From Budorcas taxicolor (Eukaryota > Chordata > Mammalia > Artiodactyla > Bovidae): DNA of 64,000 nt. Every line of letters begins with the position of its first letter. Position 1 is the first letter of the stretch. The position numbers were made by a program, and so were the translations under genes. This document shows, one piece after another, positions 47,779 through 59,921 of the stretch. Where the stretch lies: contig NW_026292661.1 of NCBI RefSeq assembly GCF_023091745.1, positions 930,001-994,000 of the forward strand, in the 5' to 3' direction. The notes under the pieces are model-generated. The model did not search any database. It was not told where the DNA came from and was given only the letters and a program-made list of their open reading frames with translations.

Positions 47779-48580
47779 GAGGGCCTCCTCTTGAGATGCG
47801 ACGGGAACGCCGGGAACTCTTTCCGGACGAAGCAGGGAATGGATCCCTCATCTCGAGCTACGAGGCGGAACCGGGGCTCCTCTGGATGTGGGCGGGACCC
47901 TCGTGTTTCCTCTCGAGTGGAGACGGGTATGTCGGGAACTTCTTGATTTGCACCAAGGCTGTGAAGGACCCTTTCTAGGTTCCAGAGATGAGGTGTGATC
48001 AGCCTCGAGACGCCTCAGCGGAAATGGGCCTCATCTCGCCTAGAGGGGAGAACCTCCTGGATTTTCTCGAGTTGCGGCAGGTCTTCTCGAGTTACAACGG
48101 GGACCTCAGGGACCCGCTCTAGTGGCCTCAGAAATGGCCAGTCCGCATGCGAGTTGATAGCGGCCCTCTCGGGATACCTCTCCCGTCCATGCCGGGGCCT
48201 AAGACCTTGTGGGGAGTCGGGGCCGGAACCTGAGGATTACTCTCCAGTGTTGCCATGGATCTTGGGGTGCTTCTGAGTCTCGCCAGGGGAGTCAGGCCTC
48301 GTCTCGAGTGGGGGCATGCACGTGCGCTTTCCTCCCGAGCTGCAGCAGTAGTGTCACGCTTCCTGTCACGTGGTTCAAGGGATCTGTGTCTTTCCCTCGA
48401 GGCTTTCCCTCCAGGCTTTCCCACAGGGCTGTGCCACGTGCCACCTTGGTGTGAGTCGATCCTCTGCGTGAAAGACGAGCAGGTGAAGGGAAAAGACGTT
48501 CCTCTGGAAAGGACTGAGATATCTGGGGGACTCTTGGAATGGTGGCACGACCCTGGAGTTCCTCTCGCCGTTCCTGTTGA
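47779..48580. repeat. Monomer M60, class N, 802 bp
   Basis: Markers: ctttccggacg, ggaaccggggctcc, gtcgggaacttc (one-base loss, shared with M66), ccaaggctgtg, ctttctaggttcc and gttacaacgg. The tail resembles B (gaggattactctcc, cctctgcgtg). Private gactgagatatc near 48513. Confidence 0.9.
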
Positions 48581-49395
48581 GAGGGCCTCCTCTTGAGATG
48601 CGACGGGAACGCCGGGAACTCTTTCCCGACGAAGCAGGGACAGGATCCCTCATCTCGAGCTACGAGGCGGAAACGGGGCTCCTCTGTAAGTGGGCGGGAC
48701 CCTCGTGTTTCCTCTCGAGTGGAGACGGGTATGTCGGGGAACTTCTTGATTTGCACCAAGGGTGTGAAGGACCCTTTCGAAGTTCCAGAGGTGAGGTGTG
48801 ATCAGCCTCGAGACACCTCAGCGGAAATGGGCCTCATCTCGCCTAGAGGGGAGAACCTCCTGGATTTTCTCGAGTTGCGGCAGGTCTTCTCGAGTTACGA
48901 CGGGGACCTCAGGGACCCGCTCTGGTGGCCTCAGGAAAGGCCATTCCCCATGCGAGTTGCTACCGGCTCTCTCGGGATTCCTCTCCCTTCCATGCCGGGG
49001 CCTAAGACCTTGTGGGGAGTCGGGGCCGGACCTCAGGATTCCTCTCCAGTGTTGCCATGGATCTTGGGGTGCTTCTGAGTCTCCCCAGGGGAGTCAGGCC
49101 TCGTCTCGAGTGGGGGCATGCACGTGCGCTTTCCTCCCGAGCTGCAGCAGTAGTGTCACGCTTCCTGTCACGTGGATCAAGGGATCTGTGGCTTTCCCTC
49201 GAGGCTTTCCCTCCAGGCTTTCCCACGAGGCTTTCCCACAGGGCTGGGCCACGTGCCACCTTGGTGTGAGTCGATCCTCGGCGTGAAAGATGAGCCGGTA
49301 AAGGGAAAACAGGTTCCTCTGGAATGGACTGAGACATCTGGGGGACTCTTGGAATGGTGGCACGACCCTGGAGTTCCTCTCGCCGTTCCTGTTGA
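48581..49395. repeat. Monomer M61, class P, 815 bp
   Basis: Markers: gggacaggatccc, tctgtaagtggg, ggccattcccc, gctaccggctctc, gccggacctcagg (one-base loss, shared with M67), gggctgggccac and aaagatgagccgg. Private gagacacctcagcgg near 48812. Confidence 0.92.
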
Positions 49396-50211
49396 GAGGG
49401 CCTCCACTTGAGATGCGACGGGAACGCCGGGAACTCTTTCCCGACGAAGCAGGGAAAGGATCACTCATCTCGAGAAACGAGGTGGAAACGGGGCTCCTCT
49501 GGATGTGGGCGGGACCCTCGTGTTTCCTGTCGAGTGGAGACGGGTATTTCGGGGAACTTCTTGATTTGCACCAAGGGTGTGAAGGACCCTTTCGAAGTTC
49601 CATTGTTGAGGTGTGATCAGCCTCGAGACGCCTCAGCGGAAATGGGCCTCATCTCGCCTGGAGGGGAGAACCTCCTGGATTTTCTCGAGTTGCGGCAGGT
49701 CTTCTCGAGTTACGACGGCGACCTCAGGGACCCGCTCTGGTGGCCTCAGGAAAGGCCAGTCCCCATGCGAGTTTCCAGGGCCCCTCTAGGGATTCCTCTC
49801 CCGTCCATGCCGTGGGCTAAGACCTTGTGTGGAGTCGGGGCCGGAACTTGAGGATTCCTCTCCAGTGTTGCCATGGATCTTGGGGTGCTTCTGTGTCTCC
49901 CCAGGGGAGTCAGGCCTCGTCTCGAGTGGGGGCATGCACGTGCGCTTTCCTCCCGAGCTGCAGCAGTAGTGTCACGCTTCCTGTCAGGTGGATCAAGGGA
50001 TCTGTGGCTTTCCCTCGAGGCTGTCCCTCGAGGCTTTCCCACGAGGCTTTCCCACAGGGCTGTGCCACGTGCCACCTTGGTGTGAGTCGATCCTCGGCGT
50101 GAAAGACGAGCCGGTGAAGGGAAAAGAGGTTCCTCTGGAATGGACTGAGACATCTGGGGGACTCTTGGAATGGTGGCACGACCCTGGAGTTCCTCTCGCC
50201 GTTCCTGTAGA
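49396..50211. repeat. Monomer M62, Q/F hybrid, 816 bp
   Basis: Q markers in the first third (ctcgagaaacgaggtgg, ggtatttcgg, gttccattgttgagg, gacggcgacctc). From gcgagtttccagg near 49767 it is F. The switch lies between about 49721 and 49772. Confidence 0.9.
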
Positions 50212-51027
50212 GAGGGCCTCCTCTTGAGATGCGACGGGAACGACGGGAACTCTTTCCCGACGAAGCAGGGATAGGTTCCCTCATCTCGAGCTACGAGGCG
50301 GAAACGGGGCTCCTCTGGATGTGGGCGGGACCCTCGTGTTTCCTCTCGAGTGGAGACGGGTATGTCGGGCAACTTCTTGATTTGCACCAAGGGTGTGAAG
50401 GACCCTTTCGAATTTCCAGAGGTGAGGTGAGATCAGACTCGAGACGCCTCAGCGGAAATGGGCCTCATCTCCCCTGGAGGGGAGAACCTCCTGGATTTTC
50501 TCGAGTTGCGGCAAGTCTTCTCGGGTTACGACGGGTACCACAGGGACCCGCTCTGGTGGTCTCAGGAAAGGCCAGTCCCCATGCGAGTTGCTAGGGGCCC
50601 TCTAGGGATTCCTCTCCCGTCCATGCCGGGGCCTAAGACCTTGTGTGGAGTCGGGGCCGGAACCTTAGGATTCCTCTCCAGTGTTGCCATGGATCTTGGG
50701 GTGCTTCTGAGTCTCCCCAGGGGAGTCAGGCCTCCTCTCGAGTGGGGGCATGCACGTGCGCTTTCCTCCCGAGCTGCAGCAGTAGTGTCACGCTTCCTGT
50801 CACATGGTTCAAGGGATCTGTGGCTTTCCCTCGAGGCTTTCCCTCCAGGCTTTCCCACGAGGCTTTCCCACAGGGCTGTGCCACGTGCCACCTTGGTGTC
50901 AGTCGATCCTCGGCGTGAAAGACGAGCCGGTAAAGGGAAAAAAGGTTCCTCTGGAAAGGACTGAGACATCTGGGGGACTCTAGGAATGGTGGCACGACCC
51001 TGGAGTTCCTCTCGCCCTTCCTGTTGA
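50212..51027. repeat. Monomer M63, class G, 816 bp
   Basis: Class G with gtaaagggaaaa instead of gtaaagagaaaa, shared with M78. Confidence 0.93.
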
Positions 51028-51830
51028 GAGGGCCTCCTCTTGAGATGCGACGGGAACGCCGGGAACTCTTTCCCGAAGAGGCAGGGAAAGGATCCCTCAT
51101 CTCGAGCTACGAGGCGAAAACGGGGCTCCTCTGGATGTGGGCGGGACCCTCGTGTTTCCTCTCGAGTGGAGACGGGTATGTCGGGCAACTTCTTGATTTG
51201 CACCAAGGGTGTGAAGGACCCTTTCGAAGTTCCAGAGGTGAGGTGAGATCAGACTCGAGACGCCTCAGCGGAAATGGGCCTCATCTCGCCTGGAGGGGAG
51301 AACCTCCTATATTTTCTCGAGTTGCAGAAGGTCTTCTCGAGTTACGACGGGGACCTCAGGGACCCGCTCTGTTGGCCTCAGGCAAGGCCAGTCCCCATGC
51401 GAGTTGCTAGGGGCCCTCTCGGGATACCTCTCCCTTCCATGCCGGGGCCTAAGACCTTGGGTGGAGTCGGGGCTGGAACTTGAGGATTCCTCTCCAGTGT
51501 TGCCATGGATCCTGGGGTGCTTTTGAGTCTCCCCAGGGGAGTCAGGCCTCGTCTCGAGTGGGGGCATGCACGTGCGCTTTCCTCCCGAGCTGCAGCAGTA
51601 GTGTCACGCTTCCTGTCATGTGGATCAAGGGATCTGTGGTTTTCCCTCGAGGCTTTCCCACGAGGCTTTCCCACAGGGCTGTGCCACGTGCCACCTTGGT
51701 GTGAGTCGATCCTCGGCGTGAAAGACGAGCCGGTGAAGGGAAAAGAGATTCCTCTCTAATGGACTGAGACATCTGGGGTACTCTTGGAATGATGGCACGA
51801 CCGTGGAGTTCCTCTCGCCGTTCCTGTTGA
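51028..51830. repeat. Monomer M64, class H, 803 bp
   Basis: Class H with gccgggaactc at the head, a variant shared with M76 and M79. Confidence 0.93.
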
Positions 51831-52646
51831 GAGGGCCTCCTCTTGAGATGCGACGGTGACGCCGGGAACTCTTGCCCGAAGAAGCAGGGAAAGGATACCT
51901 CATCTCGAGATACGGGGCGGAAACGGGGCATCTCTGGATGTGGGCAGGATCCTCGTGTGTCCTCTCGAGTGGAGACGGGTATGTCGGGCAACTTCTTGAT
52001 TTGCACCAAGGGTGTGAAGGACCCTTTCGAAGTTCCAGAGGTGAGGTGTGATCAGCCTCGAGACGCCCCAGCGGAAATGGGCCTCATCTCGCCTCGAGGG
52101 GACAACCTCCTGGATTTTCTCGAGTTGCAGCAGGTCTTCTTGAGTTACGACGCGGACCTCAGGGACCCGCTCTTGTGGCCTCAGGAAAGGCCAGTCCCCA
52201 TGCGAGTTGCTAGGGGCCCTCTCGGGATTCCTCTCCCGTCCATGCCGGGGCCTAAGACCTTGTGTGGAGTCGGGGCCGGAACCTGAGGATTCCTCTCCAG
52301 TGTTGCCATGGATCTTGGGGTGCTTCTGAGTCTCCCCAGGGGAGTCAGGCTTCGTCTCGAGTGGGGGCATGCACGTGCGCTTTCCTCCCGATCTGCAGCA
52401 GTAGTGTCACGCTTCCTGTCACGTGGTTCAAGGGATCTGTGGCTTTCCCTCGAGGCTTTCCCTCCAGGCTTTCCCACGAGGCTTTCCCACAGGGCTGGGC
52501 CACGTGCCACCTTGGTGTGAGTCGATCCGCGGCGTGAAAGACGAGTCGGTGAAGGGAAAAGAGATTCCCCTGGAATGGACTGAGACATCTGGGGGACTCT
52601 TGGAATGGTGGCACGACCCTGGAGTTCCTCTCGCCGTTCCTGTTGA
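51831..52646. repeat. Monomer M65, I/M hybrid, 816 bp
   Basis: Sister of M59. Private gatccgcggcg near 52525 and gacgagtcgg near 52541. Confidence 0.9.
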
Positions 52647-53448
52647 GAGGGCCTCCTCTTGAGATGCGACGGGAACGCCGGGAACTCTTTCCGGACGAAG
52701 CAGGGAAAGGATCCCTCATCTCGAGCTACGAGGCGGAACCGGGGCTCCTCTGGATGTGGGCGGGACCCTCGTGTTTCCTCTCGAGTGGAGACGGGTATGT
52801 CGGGAACTTCTTGATTTGCACCAAGGCTGTGAAGGACCCTTTCTAGGTTCCAGAGATGAGGTGTGATCAGCCTCGAGACGCCTCAGCGGAAATGGGCCTC
52901 ATCTCGCCTAGAGGGGAGAACCTCCTGGATTTTCTCGAGTTGCGGCAGGTCTTCTCGAGTTACAACGGGGACCTCAGGGACGCGCTCTAGTGGCCTCAGA
53001 AATGGCCAGTCCGCATGCGAGTTGATAGCGGCCCTCTCGGGATACCTCTCCCGTCCATGCCGGGGCCTAAGACCTTGTGGGGAGTCGGGGCCGGAACCTG
53101 AGGATTACTCTCCAGTGTTGCCATGGATCTTGGGGTGCTTCTGAGTCTCGCCAGGGGAGTCAGGCCTCGTCTCGAGTGGGGGCATGCACGTGCGCTTTCC
53201 TCCCGAGCTGCAGCAGTAGTGTCACGCTTCCTGTCACGTGGTTCAAGGGATCTGTGTCTTTCCCTCGAGGCTTTCCCTCCAGGCTTTCCCACAGGGCTGT
53301 GCCACGTGCCACCTTGGTGTGAGTCGATCCTCTGCGTGAAAGACGAGCAGGTGAAGGGAAAAGACGTTCCTCTGGAATGGACTGAGACATCTGGGGGACT
53401 CTTGGAATGGTGGCACGACCCTGGAGTTCCTCTCGCCGTTCCTGTTGA
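52647..53448. repeat. Monomer M66, class N, 802 bp
   Basis: Sister of M60, sharing ctttctaggttcc and the one-base loss in gtcgggaacttc. Private gggacgcgctc near 52977. Confidence 0.92.
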
Positions 53449-54263
53449 GAGGGCCTCCTCTTGAGATGCGACGGGAACGCCGGGAACTCTTTCCCGACGA
53501 AGCAGGGACAGGATCCCTCATCTCGAGCTACGAGGCGGAAACGGGGCTCCTCTGTAAGTGGGCGGGACCCTCGTGTTTCCTCTCGAGTGGAGACGGGTAT
53601 GTCGGGGAACTTCTTGATTTGCACCAAGGGTGTGAAGGACCCTTTCGAAGTTCCAGAGGTGAGGTGTGATCAGCCTCGAGACGCCTCTGCGGAAATGGGC
53701 CTCATCTCGCCTAGAGGGGAGAACCTCCTGGATTTTCTCGAGTTGCGGCAGGTCTTCTCGAGTTACGACGGGGACCTCAGGGACCCGCTCTGGTGGCCTC
53801 AGGAAAGGCCATTCCCCATGCGAGTTGCTACCGGCTCTCTCGGGATTCCTCTCCCTTCCATGCCGGGGCCTAAGACCTTGTGGGGAGTCGGGGCCGGACC
53901 TCAGGATTCCTCTCCAGTGTTGCCATGGATCTTGGGGTGCTTCTGAGTCTCCCCAGGGGAGTCAGGCCTCGTCTCGAGTGGGGGCATGCACGTGCGCTTT
54001 CCTCCCGAGCTGCAGCAGTAGTGTCACGCTTCCTGTCACGTGGATCAAGGGATCTGTGGCTTTCCCTCGAGGCTTTCCCTCCAGGCTTTCCCACGAGGCT
54101 TTCCCACAGGGCTGGGCCACGTGCCACCTTGGTGTGAGTCGATCCTCGGCGTGAAAGATGAGCCGGTAAAGGGAAAACAGGTTCCTCTGGAATGGACTGA
54201 GACATCTGGGGGACTCTTGGAATGGTGGCACGACCCTGGAGTTCCTCTCGCCGTTCCTGTTGA
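53449..54263. repeat. Monomer M67, class P, 815 bp
   Basis: Sister of M61. Private gacgcctctgcgg near 53680. Confidence 0.92.
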
Positions 54264-55066
54264 GACGGCCTCCCCTTGAGATGCGACGGGAAAGCCGGGA
54301 ACTCTTTCCCGACGAAGCAGGGAAAGGATCACTCATCTCGAGAAACGAGGTGGAAACGGGGCTCCTCTGGATGTGGGCGGGACCCTCGTGTTTCCTGTCG
54401 AGTGGAGACGGGTATTTCGGGGAACTTCTTGATTTGCACCAAGGGTGTGAAGGACCCTTTCGAAGTTCCATTGTTGAGGTGTGATCAGCCTCGAGACGCC
54501 TCAGCGGAAATGGGCCTCATCTCGCCTGGAGGGGAGAACCTCCTGGATTTTCTCGAGTTGCGGCAGGTCTTCTCGAGTTACGACGGCGACCTCAGGGACC
54601 CGCTCTGGTGGCCTCAGGAAAGGCCAGTCCCCATGCGAGTTGCTAGGGGCCCTCTCGGGATACCTCTCACTTCCTTGCCGGGGCCTAAGACCTTGTGTGG
54701 AGTAGGGGCCGGAACTTGAGGATTCCTCTCCAGTGTTGCCATGGATCTTGGGGTGCTTCTGAGTCTCCCCAGGGGAGTCAGGCCTCGTCTCGAGTGGGGG
54801 CATGCACGTGCGCTTTCCTCCCGAGCTGCAGCAGTAGTGTCACGCTTCCTGTCATGTGGATCAAGGGATCTGTGGTTTTCCATCGAGGCTTTCCCACGAG
54901 GCTTTCCCACAGGGCTGTGACACGTGCCACCTTGGTGTGAGTCGATCCTCGGCGTGAAAGACGAGCCGGTGAAGGGAAAAGAGGTTCCTCTCTAATGGAC
55001 TGAGACATCTGGGGGACTCTTGGAATGGTGGCACGACCCTGGAGTTCCTCTCGCCGTTCCTGTTGA
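54264..55066. repeat. Monomer M68, class Q, 803 bp
   Basis: The only full-length Q. Markers as in the head of M62, then ctctcacttccttgcc near 54664, gagtaggggccgg, ttccatcgagg near 54878 and ctgtgacacg near 54914. Confidence 0.9.
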
Positions 55067-55869
55067 GAGGGCCTCCTCTTGAGAGGCGACGGGAACGCCG
55101 GGAACTCTTGCCCGACGAAGCAGGGAAAGGATCCATCATCTCGAGCTACGAGGCGGAAACGGGGCTCCTCTGGATGTGGGCGCGACCCTCGTGTTTCCTC
55201 TCGAGTGGAGACGGGTATGTCGGGGAACTTCTTGATTTGCACCAAGGGTGTGAAGGACCCTTTCGAAGTTCCAGAGGGGAGGTGTGATCAGCCTCGAGAC
55301 GCCTCAGCGGAAATGGGCCTCATCTCGCCTGGAGGGGAGAACCTCCTGGATTTTCTCGAGTTGCGGCAGGTCTTCTCGACTTACGACGGGGACCTCAGGG
55401 ACCCGCTCTAGTGGCCTCAGAAATGGCCAGTCCGCATGCGAGTTGCTAGCGGCCCTCTCGGGATACCTCTCCCGTCCATGCCGGGGCCTAAGACCTTGTG
55501 GGGAGTCGGGGCCGCAACCTGAGGATTACTCTCCAGTGTTGCCATGGATCTTGGGGTGCTTCTGAGTCTCGCCAGGGGAGTCAGGCCTCGTCTCGAGTGG
55601 GGGCATGCACGTGTGCTTTCCTCCCGAGCTGCAGCAGTAGTGTCACGCTTCCTGTCACGTGAATCAAGGGATCTGTGGCTTTCCCTCGAGGCTTTCCCTC
55701 CAGGCTTTCCCACAGGGCTGTGCCACGTGCCACCTTGGTGTGAGTCGGTCCTCGGCGTGAAAGACGAGCCGGTGAAGGGAAATGAGGTTCCTCTCTAATG
55801 GACTGAGACATCTGGGGGACTCTTGGAATGGTGGCACGACCCTGGAGTTCCTCTCGCCGTTCCTGTTGA
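55067..55869. repeat. Monomer M69, class R, 803 bp
   Basis: Markers: gagaggcgacggg, cttgcccgac, ggatccatcatc, gggcgcgacc, ccagaggggagg and tcgacttacgac. The tail has the B-like gaggattactctcc and gagtctcgccagg. Private cgtgaatcaagg near 55658. Confidence 0.88.
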
Positions 55870-56672
55870 GAGGGCCTCCTCTTGAGATGCGCCGGGAACG
55901 CCGGGAACTCTTTCCCGACGAAGCAGGGATAGGTTCCCTCATCTCGAGCTACGAGGCGGAAACGGGGCTCCTCTGGATGTGGGCGGGACCCTCGTGTTTC
56001 CTCTCGAGTGGAGACGGGTATGTCGGGGAACTTCTTGATTTGCACCAAGGGTGTGAAGGACCCTTTCGAAGTTCCAGAGGTGAGGTGTGATCAGCCTCGA
56101 GACGCCTCAGCAGAAATGGGCCTCATCTCCCCTGGAGGGGAGAACCTTATGGATTTTATCGAGTTGCGGCAGGTCTTCTCGAGTTACGACGGGGACCTCA
56201 GCGACCCGCTCTGGTGGCCTCAGGAAAGGCCAGTCCCCATGCGAGTTGCTAGCGGCCCTCTCGGGATACCTCTCCCGTCCATGCCGGGGCCTAAGACCTT
56301 GTGTGGAGTCGGAGCCGGAAACTGAGGATTCCTCTCCAGTGTTGCCATGGATCTTGGGGTGCTTCTGAGTCTCCCCAGGGGATTCAGGCCTCGTCTCGAG
56401 TGGGGGCATGCACGTGCGCTTTCCTCCCGAGCTGCAGCAGTAGTGTCACGCTTCCTGTCATGTGGAACAAGGGATCTGTGGTTTTCCCTCGAGGCTTTCC
56501 CACGAGGCTTTCCCACAGGGCTGTGCCACGTGCCACCTTGGTGTTAGTCGATCCTCGGCGTGAAAGACGAGCCTGTAAAGGGAAAAAAGGTTCCTCTGGA
56601 AAGGACTGAGACATCTGGGGGACTCTAGGAATGGTGGCACGACCCTGGAGTTCCTCTCGCCGTTCCTGTTGA
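55870..56672. repeat. Monomer M70, E/A-like hybrid, 803 bp
   Basis: Head E-like (ataggttccctc, cagcgacccg) with private accttatggattttatcg near 56143. Tail A-like (gtggaacaaggg near 56462). The switch falls between about 56206 and 56463. Private ggggattcagg near 56379. Confidence 0.85.
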
Positions 56673-57487
56673 GAGGGCCTCCTCTTGAGATGCGACCTGA
56701 ACGCCGGGAACTCCTGCTCGACGAAGCAGGAAAAGGATCCCTCATCTCGAGATACGGGGCGGAAACGGGGCTCCTCTGGATGTGGGCGGGACCCTCGTGT
56801 TTCCTCTCGAGTGGAGACGGGTATGTCGGGCAACTTCTTGATTTGCACCAAGGGTGTGAAGGACCCTTTCGAAGTTCCAGAGGTGAGGTGAGATCAGACT
56901 CGAGACGCCTCAGCGGAAATGGGCCTCATCTCGCCTGGAGGGGAGAACCTCCTGGATTTTCTCGAGTTGCGGCAAGTCTTCTCGGGTTACGACGGGTACC
57001 ACAGGGACCCGCTCTGGTGGTCTCAGGAAAGGCCAGTCCCCATGCGAGTTGCTAGGGGCCCTCTAGGGATTCCTCTCCCGTCCATGCCGGGGCCTCAGAC
57101 CTTGTGGGGAGTCGGGGCCGGACCTCAGGATTCCTCTCCTGTGTTGCCATGGATCTTGGGGTGCTTCTGAGTCTCCCCAGGGGAGTCAGGCCTCGTCTCG
57201 AGTGGGGGCATGCACGTGCGCTTTCCTCCCGAGCTGCAGCAGTAGTGTCACGCTTCCTGTCACGTGGATCAAGGGATCTGTGGCTTTCCCTCGAGGCTTT
57301 CCCTCCAGGCTTTCCCACGAGGCTTTCCCACAGGGCTGGGCCACGGGCCACCTTGGTGTGAGTCGATCCTCGGCGTGAAAGACGAGCCGGTGAAGGGAAA
57401 AGAGGTTCCTCTCTAATGGACTGAGACATCTGGGGGACTCTTGGAATGGTGGCACGACCCTGGAGTTCCTCTCGCCGTTCCTGTTGA
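56673..57487. repeat. Monomer M71, B/G/P triple hybrid, 815 bp
   Basis: Head B (cctgctcgacgaagcagg). Middle G from gcggcaagtcttctcggg near 56969 to ctctaggg near 57061. Tail P from gccggacctcagg near 57118 to gggctgggccac. Two switches in one monomer, near 56937-56973 and 57069-57107. Confidence 0.85.
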
Positions 57488-58302
57488 GAGGGCCTCCTCT
57501 TGAGATGCGACGGGAACGCCGGGAACTCTTGCCCGACGAAGCAGGGAAAGGATCCCTCATCTCGAGCTTCGAGGCGGAAACGGGGCTCCTCTGGATGTGG
57601 GCGCGACCCTCGTGATTCCTCTCGAGTGGAGACGGGTATGTCGGGGAACTTCTTGATTTGCACCAAGGGTGTGAAGGACCCTTTCGAAGTTCCAGAGGGG
57701 AGGTGTGATCAGCCTCGAGACGCCTCAGCGGAAATGGGCCTCATCTCGCATGGAGGGGAGAACCTCCTGGATTTTCTCGAGTTGCGGCAGGTCTTCTCGA
57801 CTTACGACGGGGACCTCAGGGACCCGCTCAAGTGGCCACAGAAATGGCCAGTCCGCATGCGGGTTGCTAGCGGCCCTCTCGGGATACCTCTCCCGTCCAT
57901 GCCGGGGCCTAAGACCTTGTGGGGAGTCGGGGCCGGAACCTGAGGATTCCTCTCCAGTGTTGCCATGGATCTTGGGGTGCTTTTGAGTCTCCCCAGGGGA
58001 GTCAGGCCTCGTCTCGAGTGGGGGCATGCACGTGCGCTTTCCTCCCGAGCTGCAGCAGTAGTGTCACGCTTCCTGTCACGTGGATCAAGGGATCTGTGGC
58101 TTTCCCTCGAGGCTGTCCCTCGAGGCTTTCCCACGAGGCTTTCCCACAGGGCTGTGCCACGTGCCACCTTGGTGTGAGTCGATCCTCGGCGTGAAAGACG
58201 AGCTGGTGAAGGGAAAAAGGTTCCTCTGGAATGGACTGAGACATCTGGGGGACTCTTGGAATGGTGGCACGACCCTGGAGTTCCTCTTGCCGTTCCTGTT
58301 GA
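57488..58302. repeat. Monomer M72, R/L hybrid, 815 bp
   Basis: Head as M69 (cttgcccgac, gggcgcgacc, ccagaggggagg, tcgacttacgac). L tail from tgcttttgagtc near 57979, with gagctggtgaaggg. Private ctcgcatggagg near 57745 and ctcaagtggccac near 57827. Confidence 0.88.
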
Positions 58303-59105
58303 GAGGGCCTCCTCTTGAGATGCGACGGGAACGCCGGGAACTCTTTCCCGACGAAGCAGGGAAAGGATCCCTCATCTCGAGCTACGAGGCGGAAACGGGG
58401 CTCCTCTGGAGGTGGGCGGGACCCGCGTGTTTCCTCTCGAGTGGAGACGGGTATGTCGGGGAACTTCTTGATTTGCACCAAGGGTGTGAAGGACCCTTTC
58501 GAAGTTCCAGAGATGAGGTGTGATCAGCCTCGAGACGCCTCAGCGGAAATGGGCCTCATCTCGCCTAGAGGGGAGAACCTCCTGGATTTTCTCGAGTTGC
58601 GGCAGGTCTTCTCGAGTTACGACGGGGACCTCAGGGACCCGCTCTGGTGGCCTCAGGCAAGGCCAGTCCCCATGCGAGTTGCTAGGGGCCCTCTCGGGAT
58701 ACCTTTCCCTTCCATGCCGGGGCCTAAGACCTTGTGTGGAGTCAGGGCCGGAACTTCAGGTTTCCTCCCCAGTGTTGCCATGGATCTTGGGGTGCTTCTG
58801 AGTCTCCCCAGGGGAGTCAGGCCTCGTCTCGAGTGGGGGCATGCACCTGCGCTTTCCTCCCGAGCTGCAGCAGTAGTGTCACGCTTCCTGTCATGTGGAT
58901 CAAGGGATCTGTGGTTTTCCCTCGAGGCTTTCCCACGAGGCTTTCCCACAGGGCTGTGCCACGTGCCACCTTGGTGTGACTCGATCCTCGGCGTGAAAGA
59001 CGAGCCAGTAAAGGGAAAAGAGGTTCCTCTCTAATGGACTGAGACATCTGGGGGACTCTTGAAATGGTGGCACGACCCTGGAGTTCCTCTCGCCAGTCCT
59101 GTTGA
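58303..59105. repeat. Monomer M73, class D, 803 bp
   Basis: Class D, cacctgcgc subclass. Follows an L tail, the usual L-to-D order. Confidence 0.93.
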
Positions 59106-59921
59106 GAGGGCCTCCTCTTGAGATGCGACGGGAACGCCGGGAACTCTTTCCCGACGAAGCAGGGAAAGGATCTCACATCTCGAGCTATGAGGCGGAAACG
59201 GGGCTCCTCTGGATGTGGGCGGGACCCTCGTGTTTCCTGTCGAGTGGAGACGGGTATGTCGGGGAACTTCTTGATTTGCACCAAGGGTGTGAAGGACCCT
59301 TTCGAAGTTCCAGAGGTGAGGTGTGATCAGCCTCGAGACGCCTCAGCGGAAATGGGCCTCATCTCGCCTGGAGGGGAGAACCTCCTGGATTTTCTCGAGT
59401 GGCAGCAGGTCTTCTCGAGTTATGACGGGGACCTCAGGGACCCGCTCTGGTGGCCTCAGGAAAGGCCAGTCCCCATGCGAGTTTCCAGGGCCCCTCTAGG
59501 GATTCCTCTCCCGTCCATGCCGTGGGCTAAGACCTTGTGTGCAGTCGGGGCCGGAACCTGAGGATTCCTCTCCAGTGTTGCCATGGATCTTGGGGTGCTT
59601 CTGTGTCTCCCCAGGGGAGTCAGGCCTCGTCTCGAGTGGGGGCATGCACGTGCGCTTTCCTCCCGAGCTGCAGCAGTAGTGTCACGCTTCCTGTCAGGTG
59701 GATCAAGGGATCTGTGGCTTTCCCTCGAGGCTGTCCCTCGAGGCTTTCCCACGAGGCTTTCCCACAGGGCTGTGCCACGTGCCACCTTGGTGTGAGTCGA
59801 TCCTCGGCGTGAAAGACGAGCCGGTGAAGGGAAAAGAGGTTCCTCTGGAATGGACTGAGACATCTGGGGGACTCTTGGAATGGTGGCACGACCCTGGAGT
59901 TCCTCTCGCCGTTCCTGTAGA
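59106..59921. repeat. Monomer M74, class F, 816 bp
   Basis: Class F. Private ggatctcacatc near 59168. Confidence 0.93.

Larger units (their letters stand above)
46963..55066. repeat. 6-mer higher-order repeat I/M-N-P-Q-G-H (4868 bp) with partial second copy
   Basis: The first copy is 46963-51830 (M59 to M64). A second starts at 51831 with the same I/M, N, P and Q monomers (M65 to M68, to 55066) and then departs. The offset is exactly 4868 bp. Shared private markers include caggcttcgtctcg, ctttccggacg, ctttctaggttcc, tctgtaagtggg, gctaccggctctc and gttccattgttgagg. The fourth monomer is a Q/F hybrid in copy one and a pure Q in copy two. Confidence 0.85.
55067..58302. repeat. Patch of hybrid monomers joining the 6-mer and 3-mer blocks
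   Basis: M69 to M72 do not repeat as a block in this window. M69 combines private variants with a B-like tail, M70 is E-like then A-like, M71 passes from B-like to G-like to P-like, and M72 shares its head with M69 and its tail with class L. The register is intact throughout (803, 803, 815, 815 bp), so the mosaicism arose by homologous exchange or conversion. Confidence 0.75.
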
